A stretch of DNA of 64,000 nt from Pseudomonas sp. B33.4 (GTDB lineage: Bacteria > Pseudomonadota > Gammaproteobacteria > Pseudomonadales > Pseudomonadaceae): positions 2,285,001 through 2,349,000 of the forward strand of contig NZ_CP140706.1 of NCBI RefSeq assembly GCF_034555375.1. The letters are read 5' to 3'. Positions within the stretch are counted from its first letter, which is position 1. Every line of letters starts with the position of its first letter. The notes beneath the pieces were generated by a model. It was not told where the DNA came from. It saw only the letters and a list, made by a program, of their open reading frames with translations, and ran no database searches. Of this stretch, positions 17,935 to 26,716 are shown piece after piece. The translations under genes were made by a program, and so were the position numbers.

Positions 17935-19140
17935 TCAGTGAATACTCGAAGCCAGTTCGAAAATCGGGATGTACATCAGGATCACGATGACCCCGATCAG
18001 CAGGCCGATAAACGTCATCAACAGCGGTTCGAACAACTTCACGAACCACTCCAGCCAGCGGCTGATTTCCTCGTCGTAGAAGTCGGCGCTGCGTTCCATC
18101 ATTTGCCCGAGGTTGCCGGACTGTTCACCGGCCCGGAGCAGTCGTAGCGACACCGGCGTCACCAGGTGATTGAGCTCCAGCGCGGTAGACAGCGACTGTC
18201 CCTCGCGCACCCGTTCGCAAGCCTGATCCAGCCGCACCCGTGAGGCCACGGTGAGCAAGCCGCGCACCATGCTCATGGCGGTCACCAGCGGAATCCCGCC
18301 TTGCAGCAGAATCCCCAGCGAGCGATAAAAGCGCGCCAGCTCATACATGAAAATCCGCTGATGCACGGCCGGCAGTCTCTCCACCAGCCGATCCAGCCCA
18401 CGGCGAAACGCCGGTTGCTTTTGCAACACGGCGAGGGCGATGACAATCGCCGCCAACCCAGCGAAGAATTCAGCCTGATGCGCATGCAAAAACATGCCAC
18501 TGCTCATCAACACCTGCGACAGCCACGGCAGGTTATCGCCCAAGCCTTCAAACACCAGACTGAAACGCGGCACCACATAACCCATCAAGAACAGCACCAC
18601 GCCACCGCCGACCACCAGCAACAGCATCGGGTAGATCGACGCGCTGATGATCTTCTGCCGCACCTCGTCCATGCGCTGGCGATAGCTGACGTAGCGCCCC
18701 AGCGCATCGCCGACCGCGCCGGTCTTTTCGCTGGACTGCACCAGCGCCACGTACAGCGGCGGGAACACCGCCGACAACTGGCCCAGCGCCTGCGAAAAAG
18801 ACTTGCCCTCGTAGAGCAGGCGCACCAGCTCACTCAAGGTTTTGCGGGCGGCGGGGGCGGTTTCTTTTTCGGCGAGGCTTTCCAGCGCATCGATCAACGG
18901 TAGGCCGGCATTGAGCAAAGTGGTCAGTTCCTGGCTGAACAACACCAGATTGAACGTCTCGCGCTGGCGCAGTTTCAGCGAGCGCCAATGCTTGTCGGCG
19001 TGCGAACTGAGCACACGCAGACCCTGATCCTCGGCAATGCGCCGCGCCTCGCTGTCACCCGGCGCCTCCACACTCAAGGACACCACCCCAGCCTTGCCGA
19101 CCGCTTTCACATGAAATCGCATGGGCCGCGCTCCGCTCAC
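17935..19140 (-). CDS. gspF: Type II secretion inner-membrane platform protein (GspF-like)
   Basis: The protein has 401 residues from a GTG at 19140 (alternative ATG at 19122). It has the GspF/PilC layout: two related domains (FSQELTTLLNAGLPLIDALE at ~70, and FARFYRSLGILLQGG-like text at ~270) with three membrane helices near 170, 220 and 375. It is the platform that couples the ATPase to pseudopilus assembly. The GTG overlaps the gspG stop codon, so translation is coupled. Its ATPase partner GspE is 15 kb away at 33090, on the other side of mnxG. Confidence 0.92.
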   Translation of the reverse strand: MSGARPMRFHVKAVGKAGVVSLSVEAPGDSEARRIAEDQGLRVLSSHADKHWRSLKLRQRETFNLVLFSQELTTLLNAGLPLIDALESLAEKETAPAARKTLSELVRLLYEGKSFSQALGQLSAVFPPLYVALVQSSEKTGAVGDALGRYVSYRQRMDEVRQKIISASIYPMLLLVVGGGVVLFLMGYVVPRFSLVFEGLGDNLPWLSQVLMSSGMFLHAHQAEFFAGLAAIVIALAVLQKQPAFRRGLDRLVERLPAVHQRIFMYELARFYRSLGILLQGGIPLVTAMSMVRGLLTVASRVRLDQACERVREGQSLSTALELNHLVTPVSLRLLRAGEQSGNLGQMMERSADFYDEEISRWLEWFVKLFEPLLMTFIGLLIGVIVILMYIPIFELASSIH

Positions 19141-19565
19141 TGCCAGTTGGTCACTTCGGCGTTTTCGCCTTCGCCGCCGGGCTGTCCGTCCTTGCCCATC
19201 GACAGCAAGTCGTACTCGCTGTTTTCGCCGGGATAGCGGTAAGCGTAATTACGCCCCCACGGATCCTGCGGCAGTTTTTTCTGCAAGTACGGGCCGGTCC
19301 ATTTCGCCTCGTCACTCGGCGCGATGACCAAGGCTTGCAAGCCCTGTTCGGTGGACGGGTAGTGGCCGACTTCCAGCCGATAGATATCCAGCGCTTTGCT
19401 CAGACCTTCGATCTGCGCCTTGGCCACTTTCACTTCGGAGCGACCGAGTTGGGCGAAGTATTTCGGCGCGACGATCCCGGCCAACAGGCCGAGCACCACC
19501 AGCACCACGAGCAATTCGAGCAGGGTAAAACCGCGTTGGCTACGCGGACGAAATTGCAGCTTCAT
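19137..19565 (-). CDS. gspG: Major type II pseudopilin (GspG-like)
   Basis: The protein has 142 residues from the ATG at 19565, preceded by GGGAGGT. The prepilin cleavage motif RGFTLLELLVVLVVLGLLAG starts at residue 10, with Glu at position +5 of the mature protein. The C-terminal part carries the GspG hallmark TEQGLQALV, WTGPYLQK and the calcium-loop region DPWGRNYAYRYPG, YDLLSMGKDGQPGGEG. It forms the pseudopilus shaft. It precedes gspF with a GTGA overlap, and the pair is divergent from a lytic transglycosylase gene. Confidence 0.93.
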   Translation of the reverse strand: MKLQFRPRSQRGFTLLELLVVLVVLGLLAGIVAPKYFAQLGRSEVKVAKAQIEGLSKALDIYRLEVGHYPSTEQGLQALVIAPSDEAKWTGPYLQKKLPQDPWGRNYAYRYPGENSEYDLLSMGKDGQPGGEGENAEVTNWQ

Positions 19566-19613
19566 GATGACCTCCCGTGAGTGGCAGCCGTGTCGCCAGA
19601 ACGGCTTATGCAA

Positions 19614-19632
19614 TTGCCATGCTCAGCCCCAC
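19614..19632 (-). promoter_or_regulatory. Possible sigma-54 promoter for gspG-gspF
   Basis: On the minus strand GG (19629-19628) and GC (19617-19616) are separated by exactly 10 bases, within GGGGCTGAGCATGGCA. Only the core GG-N10-GC matches well; the flanks differ from TGGCAC and TTGC. A CCCC/GGGG palindrome lies about 100 bases upstream, the right distance for an activator. Confidence 0.35.
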
Positions 19633-19683
19633 TGAAAATCACTGGATTGGCTGAAACCCTTGTAATCAGGGCATCTCCAGAGT

Positions 19684-19699
19684 CGGCACAGTGCTTGCG
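19684..19699 (+). promoter_or_regulatory. Sigma-54 promoter upstream of the lytic transglycosylase
   Basis: The sequence CGGCACAGTGCTTGCG matches TGGCAC-N5-TTGC at all but the first base, with GG and GC 10 bases apart. Transcription would start near 19710, about 60 bases before the gene. Confidence 0.6.
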
Positions 19700-19730
19700 T
19701 ATGGCTCAAACGTGATCGGCCATTGGGGCA

Positions 19731-19750
19731 TTTCCCCCAATTTATCGGGG
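19731..19750. promoter_or_regulatory. CCCC/GGGG palindrome, possible MnxR site
   Basis: TTCCCCCAATTTATCGGGG resembles the palindromes in front of mnxG, mcoA and the secretion operon, but its spacer is 8 rather than 6 bases. It lies between the divergent gspG and transglycosylase genes. Confidence 0.4.
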
Positions 19751-19770
19751 TCGATCCGGGGAGGCCCGAC

Positions 19771-20379
19771 ATGAAATTTCTCGCCAGCGGATTGCTCGGA
19801 TGTGTGCTGCTCAGCGGCGCCGCGCAGGCCGATGTGTTCATTTCGGTGGACGCCAAGGGCAGCTATGTACTGTCCAACGTTCACCGGCCCGGACGCACTT
19901 ACGAACGGGTGATCCATGAGGCTGAAATGCCTGTGGCCAGCCTCGATCAGCAGCCGCAAATGATCGCCAACCAGCCCTACGCGGAACTGGTTTCGGCGGC
20001 GGCCAAGGTCAATCAATTACCCGAGGCGCTGCTGCATGCAGTGATCAACGCCGAGTCTCGCTACAACCCCGGTGCCACTTCACCCAAAGGTGCGGGCGGG
20101 CTCATGCAGTTGATGCCCGACACCGCACGGGAGCTGGGCGTCACTGACGTCTACGACCCCAAGGCCAACATCCAGGGCGGGGCCAAATACCTCAAGCGCC
20201 TGATGACCCTGTTCGACAACGACATTGCCCTCGCCGTGGCGGCCTACAACGCCGGGCCAGACGCGGTGCTCAGCCGTGGCCGGGTGATTCCGCCGTTCGC
20301 CGAAACCCAGCGTTATGTACCGAATGTGTTGCGTCAGTACCGGCGTTTGCAGGGCCTGGCGATGGACGCGCCGTTGTGA
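19771..20379 (+). CDS. Secreted lytic transglycosylase (SLT domain)
   Basis: The protein has 202 residues from the ATG at 19771, which has GGGGAGG upstream. A signal peptide ends near residue 20 (GAAQA). An N-terminal DUF4124-like strand region is followed by the SLT domain: catalytic Glu95 in INAESRYNP, then GAGGLMQLMPDTA and VAAYNAGPDAV. Such enzymes cut peptidoglycan, often to let an envelope machine pass. Its place between gspG and mnxG and its own sigma-54 promoter suggest it opens the wall for the secretion system coded here. Confidence 0.9.
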   Translation: MKFLASGLLGCVLLSGAAQADVFISVDAKGSYVLSNVHRPGRTYERVIHEAEMPVASLDQQPQMIANQPYAELVSAAAKVNQLPEALLHAVINAESRYNPGATSPKGAGGLMQLMPDTARELGVTDVYDPKANIQGGAKYLKRLMTLFDNDIALAVAAYNAGPDAVLSRGRVIPPFAETQRYVPNVLRQYRRLQGLAMDAPL

Positions 20380-20390
20380 CCCCCAACCCG

Positions 20391-20441
20391 GTTTTCCCCA
20401 CTTTCGGGGTAAACCGTGGAGGCCCGAAAAGTGGGGAAAAC
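20391..20441. promoter_or_regulatory. Paired MnxR-type activator sites upstream of mnxG
   Basis: Two sites in inverted orientation: TTCCCC-ACTTTC-GGGG at 20394-20409 and CCCG-AAAAGT-GGGGAA at 20423-20438, together an inverted repeat with 18-base arms differing by one inserted A. They lie about 75-115 bases upstream of the sigma-54 promoter, the usual place for an enhancer-binding activator. There is no following U-run on the plus strand, so it is unlikely to be mainly a terminator. Confidence 0.7.
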
Positions 20442-20509
20442 GGGTGGGGAATATCCCCCGGATTCTCAAGTGGCCGCAGTAACTGATTGAACGCTAATGC
20501 AATTTTTTG

Positions 20510-20525
20510 TGGCACGCGGATTGCT
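20510..20525 (+). promoter_or_regulatory. Sigma-54 promoter of the mnxG operon
   Basis: TGGCACGCGGATTGCT matches the consensus TGGCAC-N5-TTGCT exactly, with GG at 20511 and GC at 20523. Transcription would start near 20537, before the ATG at 20581. Confidence 0.85.
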
Positions 20526-20580
20526 CCGAGGCATTTGTCGAGAAGTGTTCCCAAGAGCACCCACTACGAGGTTACTGATC

Positions 20581-23500
20581 ATGGCTGGCTTTCCTCACGC
20601 TCCGTCCCTGATTAACTGGCTGCTGATTCTGGCCTCGATGCTCAGCGTCGAGCTGGCCGGCGCGGCCGTACGTTGCGAGCGCAACCTGGTGGCCAACGTC
20701 GTAGCCTTCGATCAGCCACTGATGTTCAACCGCCTCGGCGCGCAGAACATCAACGGCATGATGTTCGCCCTGCGCCGCGATGTGGTCGATGAACATGAGC
20801 AGTCACTGGCTTACGGCGGCGCCGCAGTGCCAGGCAAAGTCTCGTTGCGCCCGGACAAGCGTCCACGGCCGCTGGTGCTGCGCGTGGCTGCCGGCGATTG
20901 CCTGACGATCAATCTGCAGAACCTGCTCGACTATCAGGCCAACCCGAACAAGCACTTTGAAAACGAGGGCGAAGAAGAGGGCGCGGAAAACGCCAACGGC
21001 ACCGAAGACTTCAAAGTCGATGAGCAGGTGGCGGATCGTCACGTCGGTTTCCAGGTCAATGGCCTGCAAGCGGTGAACAGCATCGATGACATTTCTTCGT
21101 TCACCGGGCGTAACGCCAACACCCTTGTGCCTCCCGGCGCGAGCCGTTCCTACACCTTGTTCGCCGAACGTGAAGGCGCGTTTGCCGTGAGCAGCCGTGG
21201 CGCAACGTTTGGCGGCGAGGGCGCGGCCGGCAACGTTGCCAACGGACTGTTCGGTCAGGTCGTCGTACTGCCCAAGGGCGGTCGCACCTATCGCAACACC
21301 CTTACCGAAGAAGAAATGCGCCTGGCCACCACGGGCCGCGCACCCACCGGCCAACCGATCGTTGATTACCAGGCGCGCTACCCACAGCGCGAACCGTGGT
21401 TGCGCGAAGGCAAGGCTGGCACGCCGATCATCGGCATGGTCGATGGCAATGAAATCATTTCCAGCGAAAGCGACGCGATTGTCATGGGCAGCAACGCCGA
21501 TGGCAGCTTCCCGTCCAGCACCTATCCGCTGGAAGCGGTCGGCAAGCGCAACCCGGCAATCCCCAACCGTCTCGAGGCGTTCCGCGATTTTGCCTCGCAA
21601 TTCCAGGACGAAACTGCCGCTACCCAAGCCTTCCCGGCGTATTGGGCCGACCCAGTGATGGCCCATGTGCTGGAGCCGACCCGCGACTCGTTCATGATCA
21701 ACTACGGCTCCGGCGGTATGGGCGCTGAAGTGGTCGCCAACCGCTTGGGCGTGGGGCCGATGCACGACTGCCTGTCGTGCGCCTATGAAGAATTCTTCCT
21801 CAGCTCGCACACCGTCGGCGACGTGGCGATACTGGTGGATGTGCCAGCCAACACCGGGCTTGAGAACATCGCCCCGGGCCAGACACCGCGCGCCGATCAG
21901 ATCGGCGTGAAAGCCACCATGGCCCTGTATCCGTCGGAGCCGTCGAACGTCAACCACAGCTACATCGGTGACTTCGTCAAGTTCCGCAACACCCACAACG
22001 GTCACGAGCAACACATCTTCCACTTGCACGGCCATCAGTGGCTGTTCAACCCCAACGATGACAACTCCGATTACGTCGACGCCCAAGGCATCGGTCCGGG
22101 CGCTGGTTACACCTATGAAATCGCCAACGGTGGTTCGGGCAACCGCAACCGCGTGGCCGGCGATGCGATCTATCACTGCCATTTCTACCCGCACTTTGCC
22201 CAAGGCATGTGGGCCATGTGGCGGGTGCACGATGTCTTTGAAGAAGGCACCCGACTCGACGTTTCGCAGCAGGGCGCCGACGGCTATCACAGCGAACCGT
22301 TCGCCCTGCGCAGTGGCAAACCGGCGGCCGGCGCACGGGCCTTGCCGGATGGCGAAATCGTTGCCGGCACGCCGATTCCGGCCATCGTGCCGCTGCCCGG
22401 CAAAGCCATGGCGCCGATGCCGGGCAAAGTCGTGGTGGTGCCGAAAATCGGCGAAACCCTGGTCGCCGGCAATGATGACGACGAGGATGAAGAAGAGGGC
22501 GATGACGACGGCGAACATCACGGCGGCAACGCTGGTGGTCAAGCCATCGGTTCGCTGGCGCTGGTCGATCGCAGCGAAGCCAACCGCAATGCCGACGGCA
22601 GCCTGAAAAACCCTGGCTATCCGTTCTGGATCGGCGGCATGGAAAGTTCGGTCGGCCAACGGCCACCAACTCCGCCGCTGGACATGCTCGACGCCGCCAC
22701 CGCGCAATCTTTGAAGGCCAGCGGCAAAGCGCTGTGGGCCAACCTTGATCCGGCGCAGTCCGGTGGTTGGGATGGTGGTTTGCAACGGCACGCACTCGAT
22801 GGCGTCGCGGCCGGTGGCGAAGCGCACACCGTGACCACTTCGCTGGATTTCTCCAAAGAAGTCACCCGCGCCAAACCGATTTACCTGCCGGAAGAAGGCA
22901 CCGAAGTCGAACAGGCTGCGATGGCCTTCCACGCGAAAAAAGACCATCCAAGCTATGCCTTGCTGCCCGGCAATCAAGTGGTGGCCAAGGCGTTCCGTAC
23001 CAACGGCGCCTTGCCAATGGCCGGTGCGCCGTACTACGAGCCGTGCATGGACGATCGGCAAAAACGTCTGACCGCCAGCGCCGGTAGCGGTGAATTCGCC
23101 AGCGGTGAACGCATCGACGGCATGTCCTTTGTCGGCGCCTCGACCTTCACTGCCGACCGCCCACGTATCTACAAAGCCGCGAACATCCAGTTCGACGCGG
23201 TGTACAACAAGGTCGGTTATCACTTCCCGCAAGCGCGCATTCTGGCGCTGTGGGAAGACGCCTGGCCGGTGATCACCAAGCAGCGTCCACCAGAGCCGCT
23301 GGTGATGCGCATGAACACCTTCGATTGCGTGCAATACCAGCAAACCAACCTGGTGCCGGCCACCTACGAGATGGACGACTATCAGGTGCGCACGCCGACC
23401 GATGTGATCGGCCAGCACATTCACCTGCCGAAGTGGGACCTGACCGCTGCCGATGGATCATCCAACGGCTGGAACTATGAGGACGGCGTGCTCTCGCCCG

Positions 23501-26415
23501 GCGCCGTGCAGGAGCGCATTCATGCGATCCGCGAGTTCAACCAGTGCGCCGGCACCGATCCACGTGACGGCACTCAGGCCTGCCCGAAAGCCAAGAACCA
23601 TCCGTTCTTCGGCCAATACGGGCGCGCCGATTGGGTCGGTGCGCGCACGGCGATGCAGCGCTGGTTCGTCGATCCGGTGGTCAACGCCAAAGGCGTCGAT
23701 CGCGGCCTCGGCACCATCTTCACCCACGACCACTTAGGCCCATCGACGCACCAACAGATCGGTTTGTACGCGACTGTGCTCGCCGAGCCGGCCGGTTCCA
23801 CCTGGTTCCACGCCGAAACCGGCGAGCCGTTGTACAGCGGCGCGCGTCAGGATGGCGGCCCGACCTCGTGGCAAGCGGTGATCAACACTGGCGACCTCGA
23901 TGGCGATGGCAAGAACGACAGCTTCCGCGAGTTCTTCCTCGAATACAGCGACTTCCAGCACGCCTATGAAGCTGGCGTCTATGTCGGTGCCGGTCCTAAC
24001 GGTGTGCCGAATGCGCAGGCGTTCCCGGCCACTGCCGACAGCTTCCGCTACGCAATCAATCCGCCCGTGCGTAACAACGCCAGCAACCTGCTTGAGGGCG
24101 TGCTGGAAGTGCAGGGCGGTCAGGTGCCGGGCTGCCCAAGCCGGCCATGTCCGCAGGCGATTTCGGTGGATGATCCGGGCATGTTTGTCGTCAACTATCG
24201 CAACGAGCCGCTGGCCCTGCGCGTGTACGACCCGAACAAGGTCGGCCCGGACGGCAAGCGTGGCATGCAGGCCGACGGCCTCGGCGGTGATCTGTCGTTC
24301 GCCATGCAAAGCCGTACCGACCGCGCGATCCCGGCGATGAATCTGGCGCCGAATCTGCTCACCTCTGCGACCGGACCCACCGGCGGCACCACGCTGTTCC
24401 CGCCGCACATCAACAAGGGCGGCGCCGAACCCGGTGACCCGTTCACGCCGATGCTGCGCACCTATACCGGCGACAACGTGCGGCTGCGGGTGCATGCCGG
24501 CGGCCATGAAGAAGAGCACAACGTCACCCTGCACGGCGTGAAATGGCTGCAGAGCGGTTCCGGTTTCGGCAACAGCTCCAACTCCGGCTGGCGCGCGTCG
24601 CAGATGATCGGCATCTCCGAGCAGATGGGCTTCATTGCGCCGGTGTCGATGCTGTCCAGTTCGGCGGCGACCACGGGCGACTATCTGTACTCGATGGACG
24701 CTTCGATCGAAGGCTACTGGAGCGGTATCTGGGGCGTGATGCGCAACTACACCGCCAAACGCGCCGACCTGTTCGCTATCCCTAATAATCCAAGCCCGGC
24801 GGGCATGCGCAACACCGTGGCGTTCGAGGGCAGTTGCCCGCGCTATGGCGCCAACCCTAACGGCATTGGCACCCGGCCAACCGTGCAGCGCAACTATGAA
24901 GTGGTCGCGGCGCTGGCCAACGACATTCTCGGCAATACGCTGGGCCTGACCATCGGCGATCCCGAAGGGCTTGGCCAGCATGTCGGCGGGCCGCTCAATC
25001 CAGCGGGCGGCACCCTGGTGCTGAACTCGCGCACGGTGAGCATTCCACAAGTCACCGTGACTGATCCGGAGGATGGCGAAACCATCACCATCGGCGGGCA
25101 GAGCGGGCCGTTGCATGATCCGACCGCGATCCTCTATGTGCGTAAATCCGATCTCGATCCGGTGAGTGGCAAGCTGAAACCCGGCATCCCGGTTGAACCG
25201 CTGGTATTGCGTGCGGCGGCGGGGGATTGCATCAACATCACTCTGGAAAACCGTCTGCCGAGCGTGATGCCTGACCTGACCCAGACGGCGGTGATGCAAG
25301 GCATGGTCAAGCGTGATCGCAACAGCGGTCTGGGCTCGACCACCTTCAGCAACAACCTGATGCGGCCGTCCAGCCACGTCGGCCTGCACGCGCAATTGCT
25401 GGCTTACGACATCACCAAATCCGACGGTGCCAACGTCGGCGCCAACCCGATCCAGACCGTGCCACCGCGCGTTGGCAACAGCGGCGCGTACCCGACCCGT
25501 ACCTATCAGTACTACGCCGGGCACTTGGAGCGTGAAGGCAAACCGGTGACGCAACTGGGCCGCAGCGTAGACAACATAAATGCCACGGCGGTCGAGTTCG
25601 GCGGTTTGAATTTCACCCCGGCGGACGTGATCAAGCAACCGCAAAAAGGCCTTGGCGGGGCGATGAGCATCCTGCCGATCGGCGCGACCTGGGTTGATGA
25701 TGCGCGCAAGGTCAACGCCACGGTTACGGCGCCAGGGCAGACCAGCTACCGCGACTTTGCGATGGTCTGGCACAAGGCGCTGAACACCCGTTGGGCCAAT
25801 GGCCGTCCGGTGGAAGGGATTGCTGCTGAGGGCTTCGGTGTGCCGACCGATCCGCAGGACAACTCGAGCATGGCGATCAACTACAAGACCGAACCGCTGT
25901 GGTATCGCTTCGGCCTCGCCCCGGATGCACCGTTCGGGCATGCCGATGGCGCGGGTTATGGCGACATGACCAATGCGCACATGGCCTACAGCAATGCACT
26001 GGTCGGCGGTGATCCGCAGACACCGGTGCTGTATGCCAAACCGGGGCAACCGTTCCGCACGCATATTTTGATGCCGAGCGGTGGCAGTCGTGGCACCACG
26101 TTCCAGCTCGACGGGCACGTCTGGTCGGTGAACCCGTTCCAGGCCGAGAAGAGCGATGTCGGTGGTTATCCGATGGGTTCGCCGGGCGTCGGCTCGGTGC
26201 GCTTCGGCTACAACCCGATGTCGATGTACATCGGCGCCCACGAAAGCATCCTGCCGGCCGCGCACTTCAGCTTCATGATTCCGAGTGCTGGCGGCAGTAA
26301 TGCGATCCCGGGGGACTACCTGTTCCGCGACTACGCCGCCTACGGCAACACCTCCGGGTTATGGGGACTACTGCGCGTGACCAACGAACCGGAACCGGCG
26401 CCGCCAAGCCAGTAG
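20581..26415 (+). CDS. mnxG: Giant multicopper oxidase, MnxG-type manganese(II) oxidase
   Basis: The protein has 1944 residues from the ATG at 20581 (GAGG upstream); earlier starts lie at or before the promoter. It has a Sec signal and repeated cupredoxin domains, far longer than ordinary laccases (~500). Copper-site motifs include HLHGHQW (481-487), HCHFYPHF (from 532), THDH (1048-1051) and HEEEHNVTLHGV (from 1309). An acidic stretch of Asp/Glu with HH lies at 631-652, and an EF-hand-like loop D1105-L-D1107-G-D1109-G. Size and motifs fit MnxG of P. putida GB-1, which oxidises Mn(II) to Mn(III/IV) outside the cell. It heads an accessory operon and has its own sigma-54 promoter. The position between two halves of a type II secretion-like system suggests export by that route. 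Confidence 0.88.
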   Translation: MAGFPHAPSLINWLLILASMLSVELAGAAVRCERNLVANVVAFDQPLMFNRLGAQNINGMMFALRRDVVDEHEQSLAYGGAAVPGKVSLRPDKRPRPLVLRVAAGDCLTINLQNLLDYQANPNKHFENEGEEEGAENANGTEDFKVDEQVADRHVGFQVNGLQAVNSIDDISSFTGRNANTLVPPGASRSYTLFAEREGAFAVSSRGATFGGEGAAGNVANGLFGQVVVLPKGGRTYRNTLTEEEMRLATTGRAPTGQPIVDYQARYPQREPWLREGKAGTPIIGMVDGNEIISSESDAIVMGSNADGSFPSSTYPLEAVGKRNPAIPNRLEAFRDFASQFQDETAATQAFPAYWADPVMAHVLEPTRDSFMINYGSGGMGAEVVANRLGVGPMHDCLSCAYEEFFLSSHTVGDVAILVDVPANTGLENIAPGQTPRADQIGVKATMALYPSEPSNVNHSYIGDFVKFRNTHNGHEQHIFHLHGHQWLFNPNDDNSDYVDAQGIGPGAGYTYEIANGGSGNRNRVAGDAIYHCHFYPHFAQGMWAMWRVHDVFEEGTRLDVSQQGADGYHSEPFALRSGKPAAGARALPDGEIVAGTPIPAIVPLPGKAMAPMPGKVVVVPKIGETLVAGNDDDEDEEEGDDDGEHHGGNAGGQAIGSLALVDRSEANRNADGSLKNPGYPFWIGGMESSVGQRPPTPPLDMLDAATAQSLKASGKALWANLDPAQSGGWDGGLQRHALDGVAAGGEAHTVTTSLDFSKEVTRAKPIYLPEEGTEVEQAAMAFHAKKDHPSYALLPGNQVVAKAFRTNGALPMAGAPYYEPCMDDRQKRLTASAGSGEFASGERIDGMSFVGASTFTADRPRIYKAANIQFDAVYNKVGYHFPQARILALWEDAWPVITKQRPPEPLVMRMNTFDCVQYQQTNLVPATYEMDDYQVRTPTDVIGQHIHLPKWDLTAADGSSNGWNYEDGVLSPGAVQERIHAIREFNQCAGTDPRDGTQACPKAKNHPFFGQYGRADWVGARTAMQRWFVDPVVNAKGVDRGLGTIFTHDHLGPSTHQQIGLYATVLAEPAGSTWFHAETGEPLYSGARQDGGPTSWQAVINTGDLDGDGKNDSFREFFLEYSDFQHAYEAGVYVGAGPNGVPNAQAFPATADSFRYAINPPVRNNASNLLEGVLEVQGGQVPGCPSRPCPQAISVDDPGMFVVNYRNEPLALRVYDPNKVGPDGKRGMQADGLGGDLSFAMQSRTDRAIPAMNLAPNLLTSATGPTGGTTLFPPHINKGGAEPGDPFTPMLRTYTGDNVRLRVHAGGHEEEHNVTLHGVKWLQSGSGFGNSSNSGWRASQMIGISEQMGFIAPVSMLSSSAATTGDYLYSMDASIEGYWSGIWGVMRNYTAKRADLFAIPNNPSPAGMRNTVAFEGSCPRYGANPNGIGTRPTVQRNYEVVAALANDILGNTLGLTIGDPEGLGQHVGGPLNPAGGTLVLNSRTVSIPQVTVTDPEDGETITIGGQSGPLHDPTAILYVRKSDLDPVSGKLKPGIPVEPLVLRAAAGDCINITLENRLPSVMPDLTQTAVMQGMVKRDRNSGLGSTTFSNNLMRPSSHVGLHAQLLAYDITKSDGANVGANPIQTVPPRVGNSGAYPTRTYQYYAGHLEREGKPVTQLGRSVDNINATAVEFGGLNFTPADVIKQPQKGLGGAMSILPIGATWVDDARKVNATVTAPGQTSYRDFAMVWHKALNTRWANGRPVEGIAAEGFGVPTDPQDNSSMAINYKTEPLWYRFGLAPDAPFGHADGAGYGDMTNAHMAYSNALVGGDPQTPVLYAKPGQPFRTHILMPSGGSRGTTFQLDGHVWSVNPFQAEKSDVGGYPMGSPGVGSVRFGYNPMSMYIGAHESILPAAHFSFMIPSAGGSNAIPGDYLFRDYAAYGNTSGLWGLLRVTNEPEPAPPSQ

Positions 26416-26447
26416 GTACAACGGTAATGCCCCGGCGGATGCAAATC

Positions 26448-26542
26448 CCTGTGGGAGCGAGCCTGCTCGCGAAGAGGGCGGCACATGCAACAGGTGTGTT
26501 GGCTGACAGACCGCTTTCGCGAGCAAGCTCGCTCCCACAGGG
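26448..26542. repeat. REP pair (TGTGGGAGCGAGCTTGCTCG type)
   Basis: Inverted pair in the gap between mnxG and the beta-propeller gene. The 301-base gap contains only this pair and the next one; I see no promoter in it. Confidence 0.9.
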
Positions 26543-26580
26543 GGCAGTGGTTGGTAGTGAGGAAGTGGATGTACGCAAAT

Positions 26581-26675
26581 CCCTTGTGGGAGCGAGCTTG
26601 CTCGCGAATGGGGGCAACTCGGTTTGTGAGGGTGAGGCTGAAGACGCCTTCGCGAGCAGGCTCGCTCCCACATGG
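26581..26675. repeat. REP pair (TGTGGGAGCGAGCTTGCTCG type)
   Basis: A second inverted pair of the same family, 38 bases after the first. Together they form a two-pair cluster that may stabilise the mnxG mRNA or lower expression of the downstream genes. Confidence 0.9.
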
Positions 26676-26716
26676 GGGGCGGTGTTTTGCCAGATGAAGA
26701 GTTAGGGGAGTTCGAG

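Noticed and set aside
20391..20441. Large inverted repeat as a terminator of the transglycosylase gene
   Set aside because: The stem is strong, but no U-run follows, and the arms match the activator palindromes at 32262 and 51843; a regulatory role fits better, though partial termination is not excluded.
20803..23424. 873-residue open frame on the minus strand within mnxG
   Set aside because: It is the high-GC shadow of the oxidase gene; no start signal or motif supports it. The same holds for 23734-26265.
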